This document shows, one piece after another, positions 1-10,556 of a stretch of 64,000 bases of DNA. The stretch is from Takakia lepidozioides (lineage: Eukaryota > Streptophyta > Takakiopsida > Takakiales > Takakiaceae): assembly GCA_030704615.1 (NCBI GenBank), contig CM060734.1:18166001-18230000 (forward strand), in the 5' to 3' direction. How positions within the stretch are numbered: position 1 is the first letter of the stretch; each line of letters opens with the position of its first letter. The position numbers and the translations under genes were made by a program. Below the pieces are notes generated by a model. That model was not told the DNA's origin. It did no database searches and saw nothing but the letters and a program-made list of their open reading frames with translations.

Positions 1-521
1 TGTCACACCACCGGGAAAAGACGGCGCCGTCTTGGATATTGCAATCCAATTTGCATTTTGCGGCGTTCCACAACGTGAACCCGGACAGTGCATTGAGTGC
101 CGAACCCGGGAAATATCCAACGCCGGATGAACGCGGACATTGCGTTCCTGACATTATGTATGTTTTCGTTTGAAGAAGGCAAAATCCGTGTATGATAGGG
201 CGATGGCATGCCTCATGTGCGCAATATTTCATCCAAATCAGAAAACATCCACATTTGAAAAACTCGGCCTTATTGATGGCATTAGGGGCGCCCAATAAGC
301 CGCAGCCAGTGAGATCGATCCATTTGGGGGGTTATAGGGTAGACACGCACGTCCTTAACCACATGCATAACTGACGGCTTTACAGGGTTCCTTACTTTCT
401 CGATTGTTTGTTAGTCAAGCTGGAGAGCTGCGGGAGTGAGAGAGAAGACATAGTAAGAAGACGTAGAAGGCAGTCCCTTTACTTCACGAGTGTGAGAGAG
501 AGGAAAAACGCGCGAGTCAGA
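1..521. other. No recognised gene at left edge
   Basis: Short ORFs occur on both strands but none shows a domain I recognise. The stretch could hold the promoter and 5' leader of the gene that follows, or the end of something lying outside the window. Confidence 0.4.
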
Positions 522-3500
522 ATGAGAAAGTTGTGCAATCTGCAAAACGCTGATGAGCAGGTTGCACAGGATACGTCAACCCACGAATCACAACAGATCA
601 CAGAGCCGGTCCAGCCTGAAATGGAGGGAAGAATGGAAGGCGAGGAGACTGCCCTGGAGACCATTGTGCATGACATGGCATCGACACCACCACCGTCGGT
701 GAGAAAGAAGCGACACCAAAGAAAGCTGTGAGGACGCAGCAAGAAGAGACATCGGGAAGTGGTGTCATGAAACCCAGGGTAATCCTTCTCCCAAACTGCA
801 TGAATCTCGTTTGACTGTCGTACCAAGTGCATAGATACGATACGAGAGATCCCCTGAAAACTGGGTGCGGCACCGCACTCAGTTTTGAGGGGAGCTCTAT
901 CACTTCCATTGTAGGCCGAGGTGAATAACTAAGTCTTAGAGATAGCAGGATCTGAAACGGAAGCCTGAGAGGGACACGGAGAAATTGAGTGCGGTGGCGC
1001 ACTCATTTCAACTGGATGCTTGCCGATCGCTTGGGCATTAGGGAAAGAGGAAGGTGATGTTCACAGTTTAGGTCCGTGAGACACTGGAGTGGTCACCCTG
1101 AACTGAGTGCGCCACCGCACTCAATTTCTGAGCTCCATGGAATCATTGAGTTGCTATTGACTGAGGTGAACAGTAGATAAAGTGTGATTATTCCATAGTG
1201 AGATCTCTTATGAGTTATGAGAATGACATTATGTCTAACCTGGAAACTGAGTGCGTTGGCGCACACAGTTCCGAGGTGTGATCGACAATGTTTTTGGACA
1301 GACGTGAAGAGCTCAATGAACTCAAAACAGAAGTAGGCAGACATAATGGATGGCTCCCAAACTGAGTGCGCCACCGCACTCAGTTTTGGATCACCATAGA
1401 ATGGTCAATTTGCAAATGACAGACGTGAAACGAAAGTTAGAAAGTGTGTTTCATTCAAAGTGAGATCTCTTTTGAGTTTTCAGATAGACAGAAACGATAA
1501 CCTTGAAACTGAGTGCGGTGGCGCACTCAGTTCAGAGGTGAGGTCGACCATCTTCATGGACAGAGGTAACGACCCAGGTGTGCTCACAAGAGAAAGCAGG
1601 ACAGAGTGGAGGGCTCCCAGAAATGAGTGCGCCAGCGCACTCAGTTTTTTGAGCACCTGTAGATGGTTGATTTGATGATGTCTAGAATGAAGATTCTGCC
1701 TCAGTTTCTGCCTGTAGAATGAAGTACACAATGTGGAAGAGGAAGTGACAAAGGAGCCATTGACTGAGTGCCTGCGATGAACATGATTTCTTAGATGTCA
1801 TGGAAGGTGTCCAAAAATGAGTGCGCCACCGCACTCAATTCCGGTTGACAAGAAAGGAGGGTTATGTGTGTAGTTTTGGAGAACTGATGTTTGTCTGTTC
1901 CGATCTTTTGTCAGTCTCGAAAGTGAGTGCGCCACCGCACTCAATTCTTGTAGGTGCCAGATCAGGAAAATGTAACTGTGGAATGACGGAAAGGCTGTAA
2001 TTGTGGGAGGTGCAGGGGAGGAAAAGAAAAGGATTGCAGCCTGAGAAGCAGCAGCAGCAGCAGCAGGAAGAAGTGACTGAGAAGCTTGTTGAAGAAGACG
2101 ATCCTTTCTACGAAGAAAGAGCGGCAAAGGTCCTTGTGTACCAGAAGGTCAATTCCGCGCGGGTGATCAAGTCTATGCTGGTACCTGGAGGCAAGATCAT
2201 GATCCCTCTCTGCCGCCTAATATCAATGCCAATCGTTCGACCTGCCTTGACCGGGGATGTGTCCAAGTTGGAGCAAGATTTTAGTCATGGATACATAGAG
2301 GGGTCTCCAGTGTTTTACGTCTCCTTGTGCGATGCCAGTGGACAGGAGGTCTTGGTGGACGAGTCAATTGTCAAAAGCTGGGATCCAATATGGCGAGAAG
2401 TAAACGAGGAGTTCGAAGCCCAGATTTTGAGGAGAATGTCCACACAGGTGTTCTCCGGGAAAATGTTTCATATTTGGGATGGCAATCACCGCTTCATGGC
2501 CTGGATGAACGTCATAAACAAATATCACAGCACAGACGAGGACTGGCACTACCTTGTGGCGTCCATGGTGCTGGATCCGAAAGGAAACGTCATGACACTT
2601 CTTACGGCTATGCATGACATCAACAAGTAAGTATAATGCTCACCCTTCATGCCAACATAATTCTCCGATTTGTTTTGTCAGTTTTGTATTTCCTGGTGCT
2701 GGAGAGAAAGGGAAAGTAGAGTACTATGCCAAAAAAGACCCAGGGGAGCGATCCTCAAAAGGAGTGGAAGAATCTATGAACAAGGAGATGGAGGTGGCGA
2801 AGAGGCACTACATGAGCGCGTTCGTGAAACAACTCAGAATAGCCGACCCTGCTTTTGGCCCAGAGTTCTTGAATCAGGTCAGGATCCACTGGAACGTGAA
2901 CACCAAGCCTGAAATGATGCAGGAGAAGCTTCATCGCCTGTCCACTGCCGTTGTGGAGCCAGAGGTGAAAGTGAAATGGATTGAGATTTGGAACGCCGAC
3001 CCCACAGTGAAAGATAACCACTGCTTTCCGAAGAGTGAGAAGAACAAGGAAATAGGAGTCATAAAGCAATTCAGTGACCATGTTCTCGATATGTGGCTGC
3101 ACAAAGCCACGTACTGGGCACAAGTTTTTTCCTCTCCCCTTTCCATTTCCACTGCAAATCTGCATTGCACCGGGAAAAGTCACTTACTCTTCTTCAACAT
3201 CTTTTCTCTGAATTGTAGAACTGTTCTTGCGCAGATAGAGGCTCGGGCACAGCTGGTTCTGGAGAAACAGCTGAACGATTACAAGATAACTATGACTCCA
3301 CCGACGGATACTCTAGAAGACTACGTCCGCCAGTGGAAAGCAGCTTGCTTCGGCACTTGCTTCTTCAGGGAATTCGCCAAAGAGGGAGGCATCTCGCGCA
3401 CTAACGACTTCGAGCAGCAGCATGGATCAGAACAAGTCATGAAGAGGGTTCTATACAGGTTCGTCTTGACACTCTTTTCCCACCCTTCTTTCTTTTCTCA

Positions 3501-5926
3501 CGAAGTTTCGATTTCGTTGCAGCCTTGCTCTTTTGAATAAACAGTCCCAAAACTGTGTGCGCTGACGCACTCAGTAAAGAGGTGGGCACTTCTGTGTCTC
3601 CCAAGCTCTCATTGTACATATGAATATCCGATCCTGTATTGAGCCACACCTGCCCTGGCTTGTAAGTAGGGCCTGATTGGACAGACCAAAAATTGAGTGC
3701 GCTGGCGCACTCAGTCAAGGGGTCCTTAAACAATTATCTCACACTTTCCCCACTCACTAATATTCCCTCTGTTTTGATTGTGTAGGTACATCAAAAACGT
3801 TCTCATTCCAGGCCAGAATCTGAGTTGACACCCGCACTTTATTTATCTATGGTGTGATCCATCCAACGCTCAGACAATGTACATTGCAGGGATTTTGAAG
3901 GATTACGGGACCTCGCATCCTCGAGACTGCTGCTGGTATATGGATATCCCACGGTCTGGATGCCCTTGGTCTGAGCTTGTGACCCGAAATCAAAACGACA
4001 ATGCAGAGGCCTTGGCCCCTCTGACGGACAATGAGTTGCACGAGAGAAACTTGAGGATATTGGCTGAGAAAGAGCCTCTTGCACAAAATACGCCAGTCAA
4101 GCCTAGAAAAGACAGGGGGAAAGGGAAGGTAAAGGGGCAGAAAAACACTCCGAATGAGAATAAGATGGAGTCCGTGGTGCAACCGGGGCCATTGCAGACC
4201 CCACCCCCAGCCAGAAAGCCTGACCGAAAGAAAAAGGGTCTTAAAGAGCCCTACGATGCAATGGAGCACCCATCTAGAATCATTTTTCCGGGCATGTGCG
4301 AGCTGGTAAACGACAGGTTCATGGCCATGATGGAGACAAGGAAGTCAAGTTACAGTGGTGATCCTTCCAAAACGTGGGACAAGCTCTGTGCTTTTCTCCA
4401 ATCGGTAAGCAATTATCATGCATGTGTTTGAGTTTTGTTTTCTTTGTTTTATTTTTGCTCGGATCAGAAAGGTCGCTTATAAAACATCTTTCCCTTCTTA
4501 CACACTATATTGTGGACATTCCGGATGGGCATCCAGTCCCAGATATTCTGCCCAGTGACACCTGCCCAACATGGAACAAATTTGACGAGAGGTATTGGAG
4601 TTGGGTGTTTTCCTTTTGCAAGTTTTTCCTTTCCGATGCAGGGGTTCTTGTTATCATACAATCTGTCACGATGAGATGTCGCCAAGAGCTGGCAAGCTAC
4701 TTCAAAGCGTCGGGGATGCGGATTATCAAGACCTGGAATTGTGTCAACAGCCTATATCTGACGAAGGGGGATTGCCCAAGGCAGAAGGTACGTTTCAAAT
4801 ACTTTATTTTTATGCCTTCTCTGTTGAAGTTCCACTGTACTGACTGTTATGAAGTCATGTTGTTCGCACTGCCTGAATTGAGTGCTTCAGCGCACTCAGT
4901 TTTGGCGGTGCATGAGCAATGACTCTGAACCCGTTCCATCCGGAATGGGTCTGCACTCCCACCCAGATGTGCTATGAAACATTTCTCACTAATTATTGAC
5001 CCTTTCATCGCAGACCCGTCTATTTTGAGGCCGTCTGTCTCGTGAGGGTGCATCCACTGTCGACTCCCACCATAGTGGTTGAGTTCGAGCTTCATGGGGG
5101 AGGATGTTTCATAAACGAGAGGTTCGATCTTGTCGTCGATGACATGCACTACAACTATGTGGACTCCAACGTATGTTTGCGAAAGCCAAATGGAACGCCT
5201 TAGAGAGAGGCCCGTGAAAAAAGCACGGCTTTTATCCAAACGATCATTGAGAGTTGTTCTCGGCCAGGGGCCCGCATCATAGATCTCACTCTCGGCACAG
5301 GTTTCTTCTTGCCTTTGTCATCGATTTCTTTTCTTCTGCACGTCCTTTACTCAATATTCTAAAACTCTAATTCCATCATTCTGTCTCTTGCAGGCGCTTC
5401 TTACCATGCTTGCAAGGCAGGTGGCAGACACTTGTTTGGTATGGAAGGAGATGCAGATATTTTCACTGGCCTACTCGCCGAGTTGCAAGGGGGCTCGTCT
5501 ACCTCCAGTGTGAAGGAAGTCACTGCGCAAATTGATATCCTCGACGGAGACGACAAGGACCCGGACAATGACTTTTCATGTAAGTAAGTTCATTTTCTGT
5601 CTATTTCATCCCTGTGTATATTCTCTGTCGCGTCCCCTTCTGTTGTCTGATTATTACCCAAATGGTGCATTTCTGATTGCAGGAATGTCAATGCAATCCC
5701 GTTGCCCCTGTCTTCCATATACTTGAGGGACTTGTGCTGGAGCCCACCTCCTATTTATGTCATTCCCGACTACGCGGAAGGCATTGCTCGTGTGCATGCA
5801 GCTGTGCTTTCTCCCCCACCCTTGCGTTGGAGTTCCAGGAAGACGCTCAGGCACCTCCGCGCAAAGGTCTTCATAGATGATAGTGCCGCAGTTCAGTTGG
5901 TGGTAGCAGTACTCCTAGCAGTTTAG
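522..5926 (+). CDS. ParB/Srx-like domain fused to beta-class-like DNA methyltransferase (split gene, possibly decaying)
   Basis: Exons I could phase: 522-698, 2016-2626, 2682-3123, 3235-3458, 3786-3823, 3890-4404, about 4468-4787, 5030-5170, 5204-5300, 5394-5583, 5683-5926. Residues about 60-80 are basic with a poly-Gln run. A ParB/sulfiredoxin-like fold follows, with a box from about residue 126 (PLCRLISMPIVRP) and the signature WDGNHRFMAW near residue 213. A Lys/Pro-rich linker lies in the sixth exon. The C-terminal half reads as an N6A/N4C methyltransferase in beta-class order: VDIPDG where DPPY motif IV is expected, the strand GVLVIIQS, then motif I IIDLTLGTGASYHACKAGG followed by the acidic partner FGMEGD. 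In phage and bacteria ParB-like domains are known partners of such enzymes; a role in a eukaryotic nucleus is unknown. Two blemishes: the intron at 4405-4467 does not preserve phase, and an in-frame TAG lies at 5201-5203 unless a 33-nt intron is removed. It may be a transposon passenger, an old transfer or a pseudogene. Confidence 0.6.
859..1946. repeat. Nine hairpin repeats in intron 1 of the ParB-methyltransferase gene
   Basis: Copies lie at 859-884, 983-1008, 1101-1126, 1245-1270, 1359-1386, 1506-1532, 1621-1646, 1815-1840 and 1921-1946. Each pairs an arm like AACTGAGTGCG with CGCACTCAGTT around a 4-nt loop. The loop is CCAC-like in most copies and GTGG at 983 and 1506, so units occur in both orientations. 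The copies at 983/1101, 1245/1359 and 1506/1621 belong to a larger tandem unit of about 261 bp; the flank GTGAGATCTCTT recurs at about 1199 and 1460. A degenerate half copy is near 1762. Confidence 0.9.
3549..3716. repeat. Two hairpin repeats in intron 4 of the same gene
   Basis: Copies at 3549-3575 and 3690-3716 have the GTGCG/CGCAC arms with loops CTGA and CTGG. Both sit inside the intron at 3459-3785. Confidence 0.85.
4876..4902. repeat. Hairpin repeat in intron 7 of the same gene
   Basis: A slightly shortened copy (AATTGAGTGC and GCGCACTCAGT around TTCA) inside the intron at 4788-5029. A possible half copy (AATTGAGTGTCG) lies at about 6681, downstream of the gene. Confidence 0.8.
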
Positions 5927-7077
5927 CAGATTCAGGTGGTAGCATTAGCAGTGTTGACACCACCTACGGATGTACTTGAGGGCATTCATTTATGGAACAT
6001 GAGGGGACACACTCTCCGTTTTCCATCGCACCACCATTTCTCTTCCCACCATCCATTGTAATGAGCACAGACTACAATGAAATTCACATCCCGTCATTGA
6101 AACATTCTCTCCCCCGCGTCCTGCGAATTTGAAAGTGTTTTCCTTCTAAACATTGCTCTCCAATTCAACCGTGTGCATTCAATAAAAGTTTTTCAACAGA
6201 GATGAATATGTGCATAGTCCAGTAGACAGTCATTCGACATATGCCATCACACCAATATTTGGTTGGATGGATGGAGGATAAATGTTTTTGGATGGATGAA
6301 GCCAGATTGGATGTGATCTGTGGATGAATGTTGCATGCATGGATGGTCCCATGGATGATGTCAGTGCGCAGTATCATGCACAGGGGCGGGATGGCGAGGT
6401 TCACTGTCGGGGTTGAGGTGGGTCCCTACGGCTGACAAGGGTTGGGGTTTCTGTTTGGGGTTGCAGGGTAAATATGGATGAAGACGTGTTTCTGCGGTAA
6501 TGGGTCCTCTTCCACAGAAATAGACGCCGCATCTTTCCCAAAATCATGCCACGTGTCCTGGGCTCACGCCAGGCTCCTGGGTTCACATTCTAGCGTCCCC
6601 CGCCTCTCCGCCGGCAGCAGCCGCTAGTGTGGTAGGCAGAGCAGCACGCTGCCCTCCCTTAAACGAATAGGAGGGTCCAAAATTGAGTGTCGTTGCCCCT
6701 CTTGCCGCTAGTGTGGTATCGCCCTCACAGTTGGTGCTCTGTGCTTGGCCACTGCTCCTCGTCTTGCCTCGTTTCAGCTGTCAGTCTATGCATCTTTCCT
6801 CCTCTTCTATTGTCATCTATCTGATCCCTCCCCTTGGAAAGGGTGTTTTGTCCTTCACCATTCATTGCGACCTTTCTTCCCGCCTCTCCCAATTCCCTTC
6901 CCTTTTTTCGGGTCTTGCTACCCTATTCCACACTCTCGGAATCTAATCTCTATGAGTCAGTTATACCTCCACGCCCCTGACTCTCCGTTCTTTGATGACA
7001 TTTGTTTGCGCCGCCCTCGCTTTCACTGTCTATCACCCTATCTATTGTTCTGCTGTTCTCCTCGGTCATGGCGTCCA
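5927..7077. other. Intergenic stretch without a recognised gene
   Basis: Between about 6245 and 6365 the sequence is a degenerate GGATGGAT-rich run. The 15-mer CCGCTAGTGTGGTA appears twice, near 6619 and 6705. Downstream ORFs of 87 and 123 codons (6683-7116) overlap in two frames and are Leu/Ser/Pro-rich without recognisable motifs, so I do not call them genes. Confidence 0.4.
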
Positions 7078-7135
7078 GGGAAGCTACGCCATGAGCCTGC
7101 TCACGTAAACCTATGAGCTCAGGCTCACGATTGAC

Positions 7136-7240
7136 CCACTAAGCGTGAGCTTGGGCGTCACGCTTAGTGGTCGTCAGCGCAGAGTGGTGCGGTATTATAA
7201 AGAGGGCCTATACCCGAGGACAAAGGCAGATCTATTCCCG
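7136..7240 (+). promoter_or_regulatory. Perfect 13-bp-arm hairpin followed by TATA-like box
   Basis: CCACTAAGCGTGA at 7136-7148 pairs exactly with TCACGCTTAGTGG at 7158-7170 around a 9-nt loop. A TATA-like sequence, ATTATAAAGAG, follows at about 7193. GTGAGC/GCTCAC motifs fill the preceding 60 bp. This fits a promoter or an LTR/transposon end. A similar GCGTGAGC-rich block lies at about 60580-60690, which favours a transposon origin. The call is an inference from sequence architecture only. Confidence 0.35.
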
Positions 7241-7559
7241 CGAGAATACCACCAGCACCATTTGAAAAACTTGAATCGTATCGGTGCATTCATTATGTGC
7301 CTGTAATCAGGTGTGAGGACTTATGTGGGCGTTGACGACCACATAATTTCTAGACCTCACAAAGCTATGTTATGTTATGATATGTTTTTACTTTTCTCCC
7401 GAAATAATTGTCATTGGAGGACTTGCGGGAGGTCCACAAATTATGTGGGCTTCAATAACTGAGTCTTCTAGTCTAGCCAAGGATCCATTAAAGTACCCAG
7501 GCATATACAAGAGACTGTATTACAGGAGAGAGTTATGGGTATAACCTCATGAAAGACAT

Positions 7560-8205
7560 GGGTCATGAGTGATGAAAGGGAAGAAGAAAGAAGAGAGGTA
7601 TGTAGCAAAAAGAGAAAGTTATTTAAAAGCTAACCATCCACATTTCTGGGAAAGATGAATAGACATAGGAGAATCATCTGGACCTCTTAATCCACCAAAA
7701 CCAATGGGTACATCACCATTGTTTGAAGATCCTAATTCCGGTGCCACACCTTCTTATTCTTTCAAGAAAGATTAAGGGAGTTGGTGCAGGAAGAAGGTAA
7801 ACCACAGGAGGAAAAACTGGAGGTGCACCCCTGGATCAAGGATTTGGGAGAAATCTTTGACCAGAGTTGGCATGGTACACCAAGGGCAGGAACTCCAGTT
7901 TATGATACACCAGCCAACGAAGGAGAGGAGGATGAGGACGAGCCTGCTGAGAGTACAGACTCTCCAACGACGTCTCATTTAAGTTATGTTAGTGAGGAAG
8001 AAAGAAACCAAGTCAAAGACTTCCAGAAGATGTCCTGCAATGCGTGCACGGCTATTGCACCCATTGAACGGTTGTGGTTGAAGCCCCTCTTTTGCCCGCA
8101 CGTGCTCGAACACGTGTGCGACACATGTGCGGAGACACAACAGACGAATAAATCATTTGCCTCCCCATCGACGCACTCCCCCCTCAAGCCATTCCACATT
8201 TTTAA
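7560..8205 (+). pseudogene. Decayed acidic ORF, transposon gag-like
   Basis: A Lys/Glu-rich frame (GKKKEERYVAKRESYLKA) runs from about 7570, meets a stop near 7647, continues in frame to a second stop near 7770, and is then followed in another frame from 7774 by LRELVQEEGKPQEEKLEVHP and an acidic stretch DEGEEDEDE-like to about 8030. The last part (8032-8205) is Cys/His-bearing (CNAC, CPH, CDTC) and belongs to a direct repeat. No catalytic motif is visible. It could be the tail of a gag or of a transposon accessory protein. There is no ATG for the longest frame, and one frameshift plus two stops argue against function. Confidence 0.4.
8032..8205. repeat. 175-bp direct repeat, copy 1
   Basis: From TCCTGCAATGCGTGCACGG through ATTCCACATTTTTAAT this block is almost identical to 9057-9230 (A/G difference in GACGCACTCC versus GACGCGCTCC). 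It can encode a CNAC...CPH...CDTC Cys/His pattern on the + strand. Confidence 0.9.
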
Positions 8206-8469
8206 TCGAATTTCAATTTATTTTAAGCCAATAAACAGGTTTGCACTGCCTTTCAGTGGGGGTTTCTGGCACGTATCGATTTTGTTTTTGGCTCAATTTT
8301 GTTCTGCGGCTTCCAGCATCCCACGGCTACTCCCCCGCCAAAATTTGGACCAATCAAAAATGCCCCCCCAAAAAAGGTGTTCTCTTTCGCTCACTATTGC
8401 AGAACTCTCTATGAAGAGTGCATGAAGTAGAACGCCAAATCAAGTTTGGAGTGCAAAACAGGGAAGAAA

Positions 8470-9050
8470 CTGTGGTTTTGGGTCCAAATGAATTTTGATC
8501 GCTCCCAAATTTGGCACGCACATGGCTACATTACACGCCCCATTCAAAAACGGAATGAAAAACAAATCGTGAGCACGCGAAACACAGTCCAACAGGTCCC
8601 AAAGCAATAGCAGCTCCAACAAATACATTCAACGGGTGAACGGATGGTTGCCCATCCAAATCATTTTTGTTAGCTTCCAAACTTTGCCAGCACGTTCCAG
8701 ACACCCTCTCACAGGTCCCGGACTAATATCAGATCAATCAATCGAAAATTCATTCGATGGCTCAACGGATGGTTGGCCATCGAAATGATTTTGGCTCGCT
8801 TTGAGACTTGGCCACTATGTTCAATGTGCCATGCAAGAGGCCCCAGAGTAATATGAGATCAATCGAAATTCGTTCAATGGGCCAACGGATGGTTGCCCAT
8901 CCAAATGATTTTTCGTTCGCTTTCAAACCTTGGCCAGTGTGTTCAATGTACACCCTCTGATACGTCCCAGTGTAATACGAGATCAATCGAAAATCGTTCC
9001 ATTGTCCAATGAGGCGTTCACTTGTCATCTGGTTTTTGTTCGATGCGAAA
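8470..9050. repeat. Tandem repeat of about 120 bp, four to five copies
   Basis: The phrase CGGATGGTTG(C/G)CCATC recurs at about 8641, 8766 and 8886, and a degraded version near 9005; an earlier diverged unit precedes 8640. Each unit carries an AATGATTTT...GCTTTCAAACTTGGCCA-like core and an AGATCAATCGAAA-like end. The array lies exactly between the two copies of the 175-bp direct repeat. Confidence 0.8.
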
Positions 9051-9056
9051 AAGAAA

Positions 9057-9230
9057 TCCTGCAATGCGTGCACGGCTATTGCACCCATTGAACGGTTGTG
9101 GTTGAAGCCCCTCTTTTGCCCGCACGTGCTCGAACACGTGTGCGACACATGTGCGGAGACACAACAGACGAATAAATCATTTGCCTCCCCATCGACGCGC
9201 TCCCCCCTCAAGCCATTCCACATTTTTAAT
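9057..9230. repeat. 175-bp direct repeat, copy 2
   Basis: Second copy of the block at 8032-8205. It starts at the end of the 120-bp tandem array and is followed directly by the first copy of a larger duplication at 9233. Confidence 0.9.
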
Positions 9231-9232
9231 TG

Positions 9233-10320
9233 ATCCATTGATCACTGTTCATGGCTGGAAATGTCTGTTTGTCTTAAAGAAGCCATTTATGATCATAGAA
9301 GGTGTTACCAGATAAATTCTTTAAAGCCATCAGCTTGTCATATCATTGCTCCATTGTCACATCAGTATGCCATAGGGAACAAGAGATAGTCGCCCTAATG
9401 ATTGTCATAAAGTAACAATCGGGAAATCTTATATCAAACCTTTTAGTGTTTACCCACCCCTTGTTTTGGGTAAAACATGTGTACAAAACCAAAGGGGGCA
9501 GGTGTTGGGACTTAGGTGATGAAGTCTGGCAGGGGTTTGCCACCTGGTTATATTCAGACAAAACATCTACCAGCAGCATATCATAATTGGGTATTTTTTT
9601 ATGGTGCTATAAAGAGCAAAGCCATAACCAGGAGAAACATAGAAACATTTGAGCCAAAGAAATGGAACTCGTTCTTATCGTAAGGTATCTAAATCTGACA
9701 TAAGGCATCGGCTACAGGGGACCGGCAAACAAGAGTAATGTGCATTGACCGGATCATGTATTAGGTGTACACGTCTACTCCAGCAAGCTGTCTTACCGAG
9801 GCCTAGCTCAAAATTTCAGCATTCATAAGCCCTATAGATGTTCTATGCTTATCTCAGGTACCTTCAAGGATGCCTTACTCTCCATGCCCAATTAGCCAAC
9901 ATATTTTTGCTGGAGAAGATCTTACCTTATGAAGGACTTGCTTGCTCCACACCGTGGTCATGGCGGGAGAGGAGGCTGATATCTCATGGCTTTGGCCTTC
10001 CCATTGCCTGGGGGGTTCATCACTTCAATCGGGAACATATTTGATAACCTTTTGTCATGCTCAGACCAAGGTGTTAGTAAATCAAACATAAAACTGAAAA
10101 ACTGAAGGGAGATTGGTTGATAATGTGTACAAGAACCACCAAGTACACTGGTCTAAATCAGAGAGGGAAGATACTTATGTCTCGTCGAGACATGGACAAA
10201 GACCTGACAAGGTCATTGTAAAATGAACGACAAATCGGCCTCATTATCAACCATTCTTCATTCACAAGTCAGCTTTATGACAAATCCCAGACTTCAAAGT
10301 CAACGAAGTCTCTGGGTGGG
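9233..10320. repeat. Large tandem duplication, internally deleted copy
   Basis: Block A (about 9233-9301, GATCCATTGATCACTGTTCATG) is joined directly to block B (about 9302-10320, TTACCAGATAAATTCTTTAAAG). Both recur downstream, with 633 bp (block C, 10629-11261) between them. Block B differs from its partner by few substitutions and a small indel (TATAAAGAGCAAAGCC versus TATAACAAAGCC), so the duplication is young. The ORFs in it are short and I recognise none. Confidence 0.85.
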
Positions 10321-10556
10321 AAAAATTAGAGACTCGATTACCACTGTTCATAGCAGGAAACCGTTGTTCAGCATGCTAAAAAGTGCCATTCATGACATGC
10401 CATGTCATTCAGTCTGTATTTTTTGGTCAGCTTACATACCAAGGCATAACCAACCATCCTAATTTATCGTTGGCCCAAAAACTAGTATAGTTTTGGGTTC
10501 TTTGTATCATGGGACATACCAAAGTGACTGAGCAGTAAGTATCCATGTCCAAATAA

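Noticed and set aside
859-1946. Hairpin cluster as a CRISPR array or terminators
   Set aside because: Units are palindromic, occur in both orientations, lack unique uniform spacers and sit in a spliceosomal intron; Rho-independent terminators do not apply to this genome.
4592-4641. A 50-nt intron in the methyltransferase region (GTATTGG...GATGCAG)
   Set aside because: Reading through gives a continuous, methyltransferase-like sequence (YWSWVFSFCKFFLSDAGVLV), while splicing shifts the frame.
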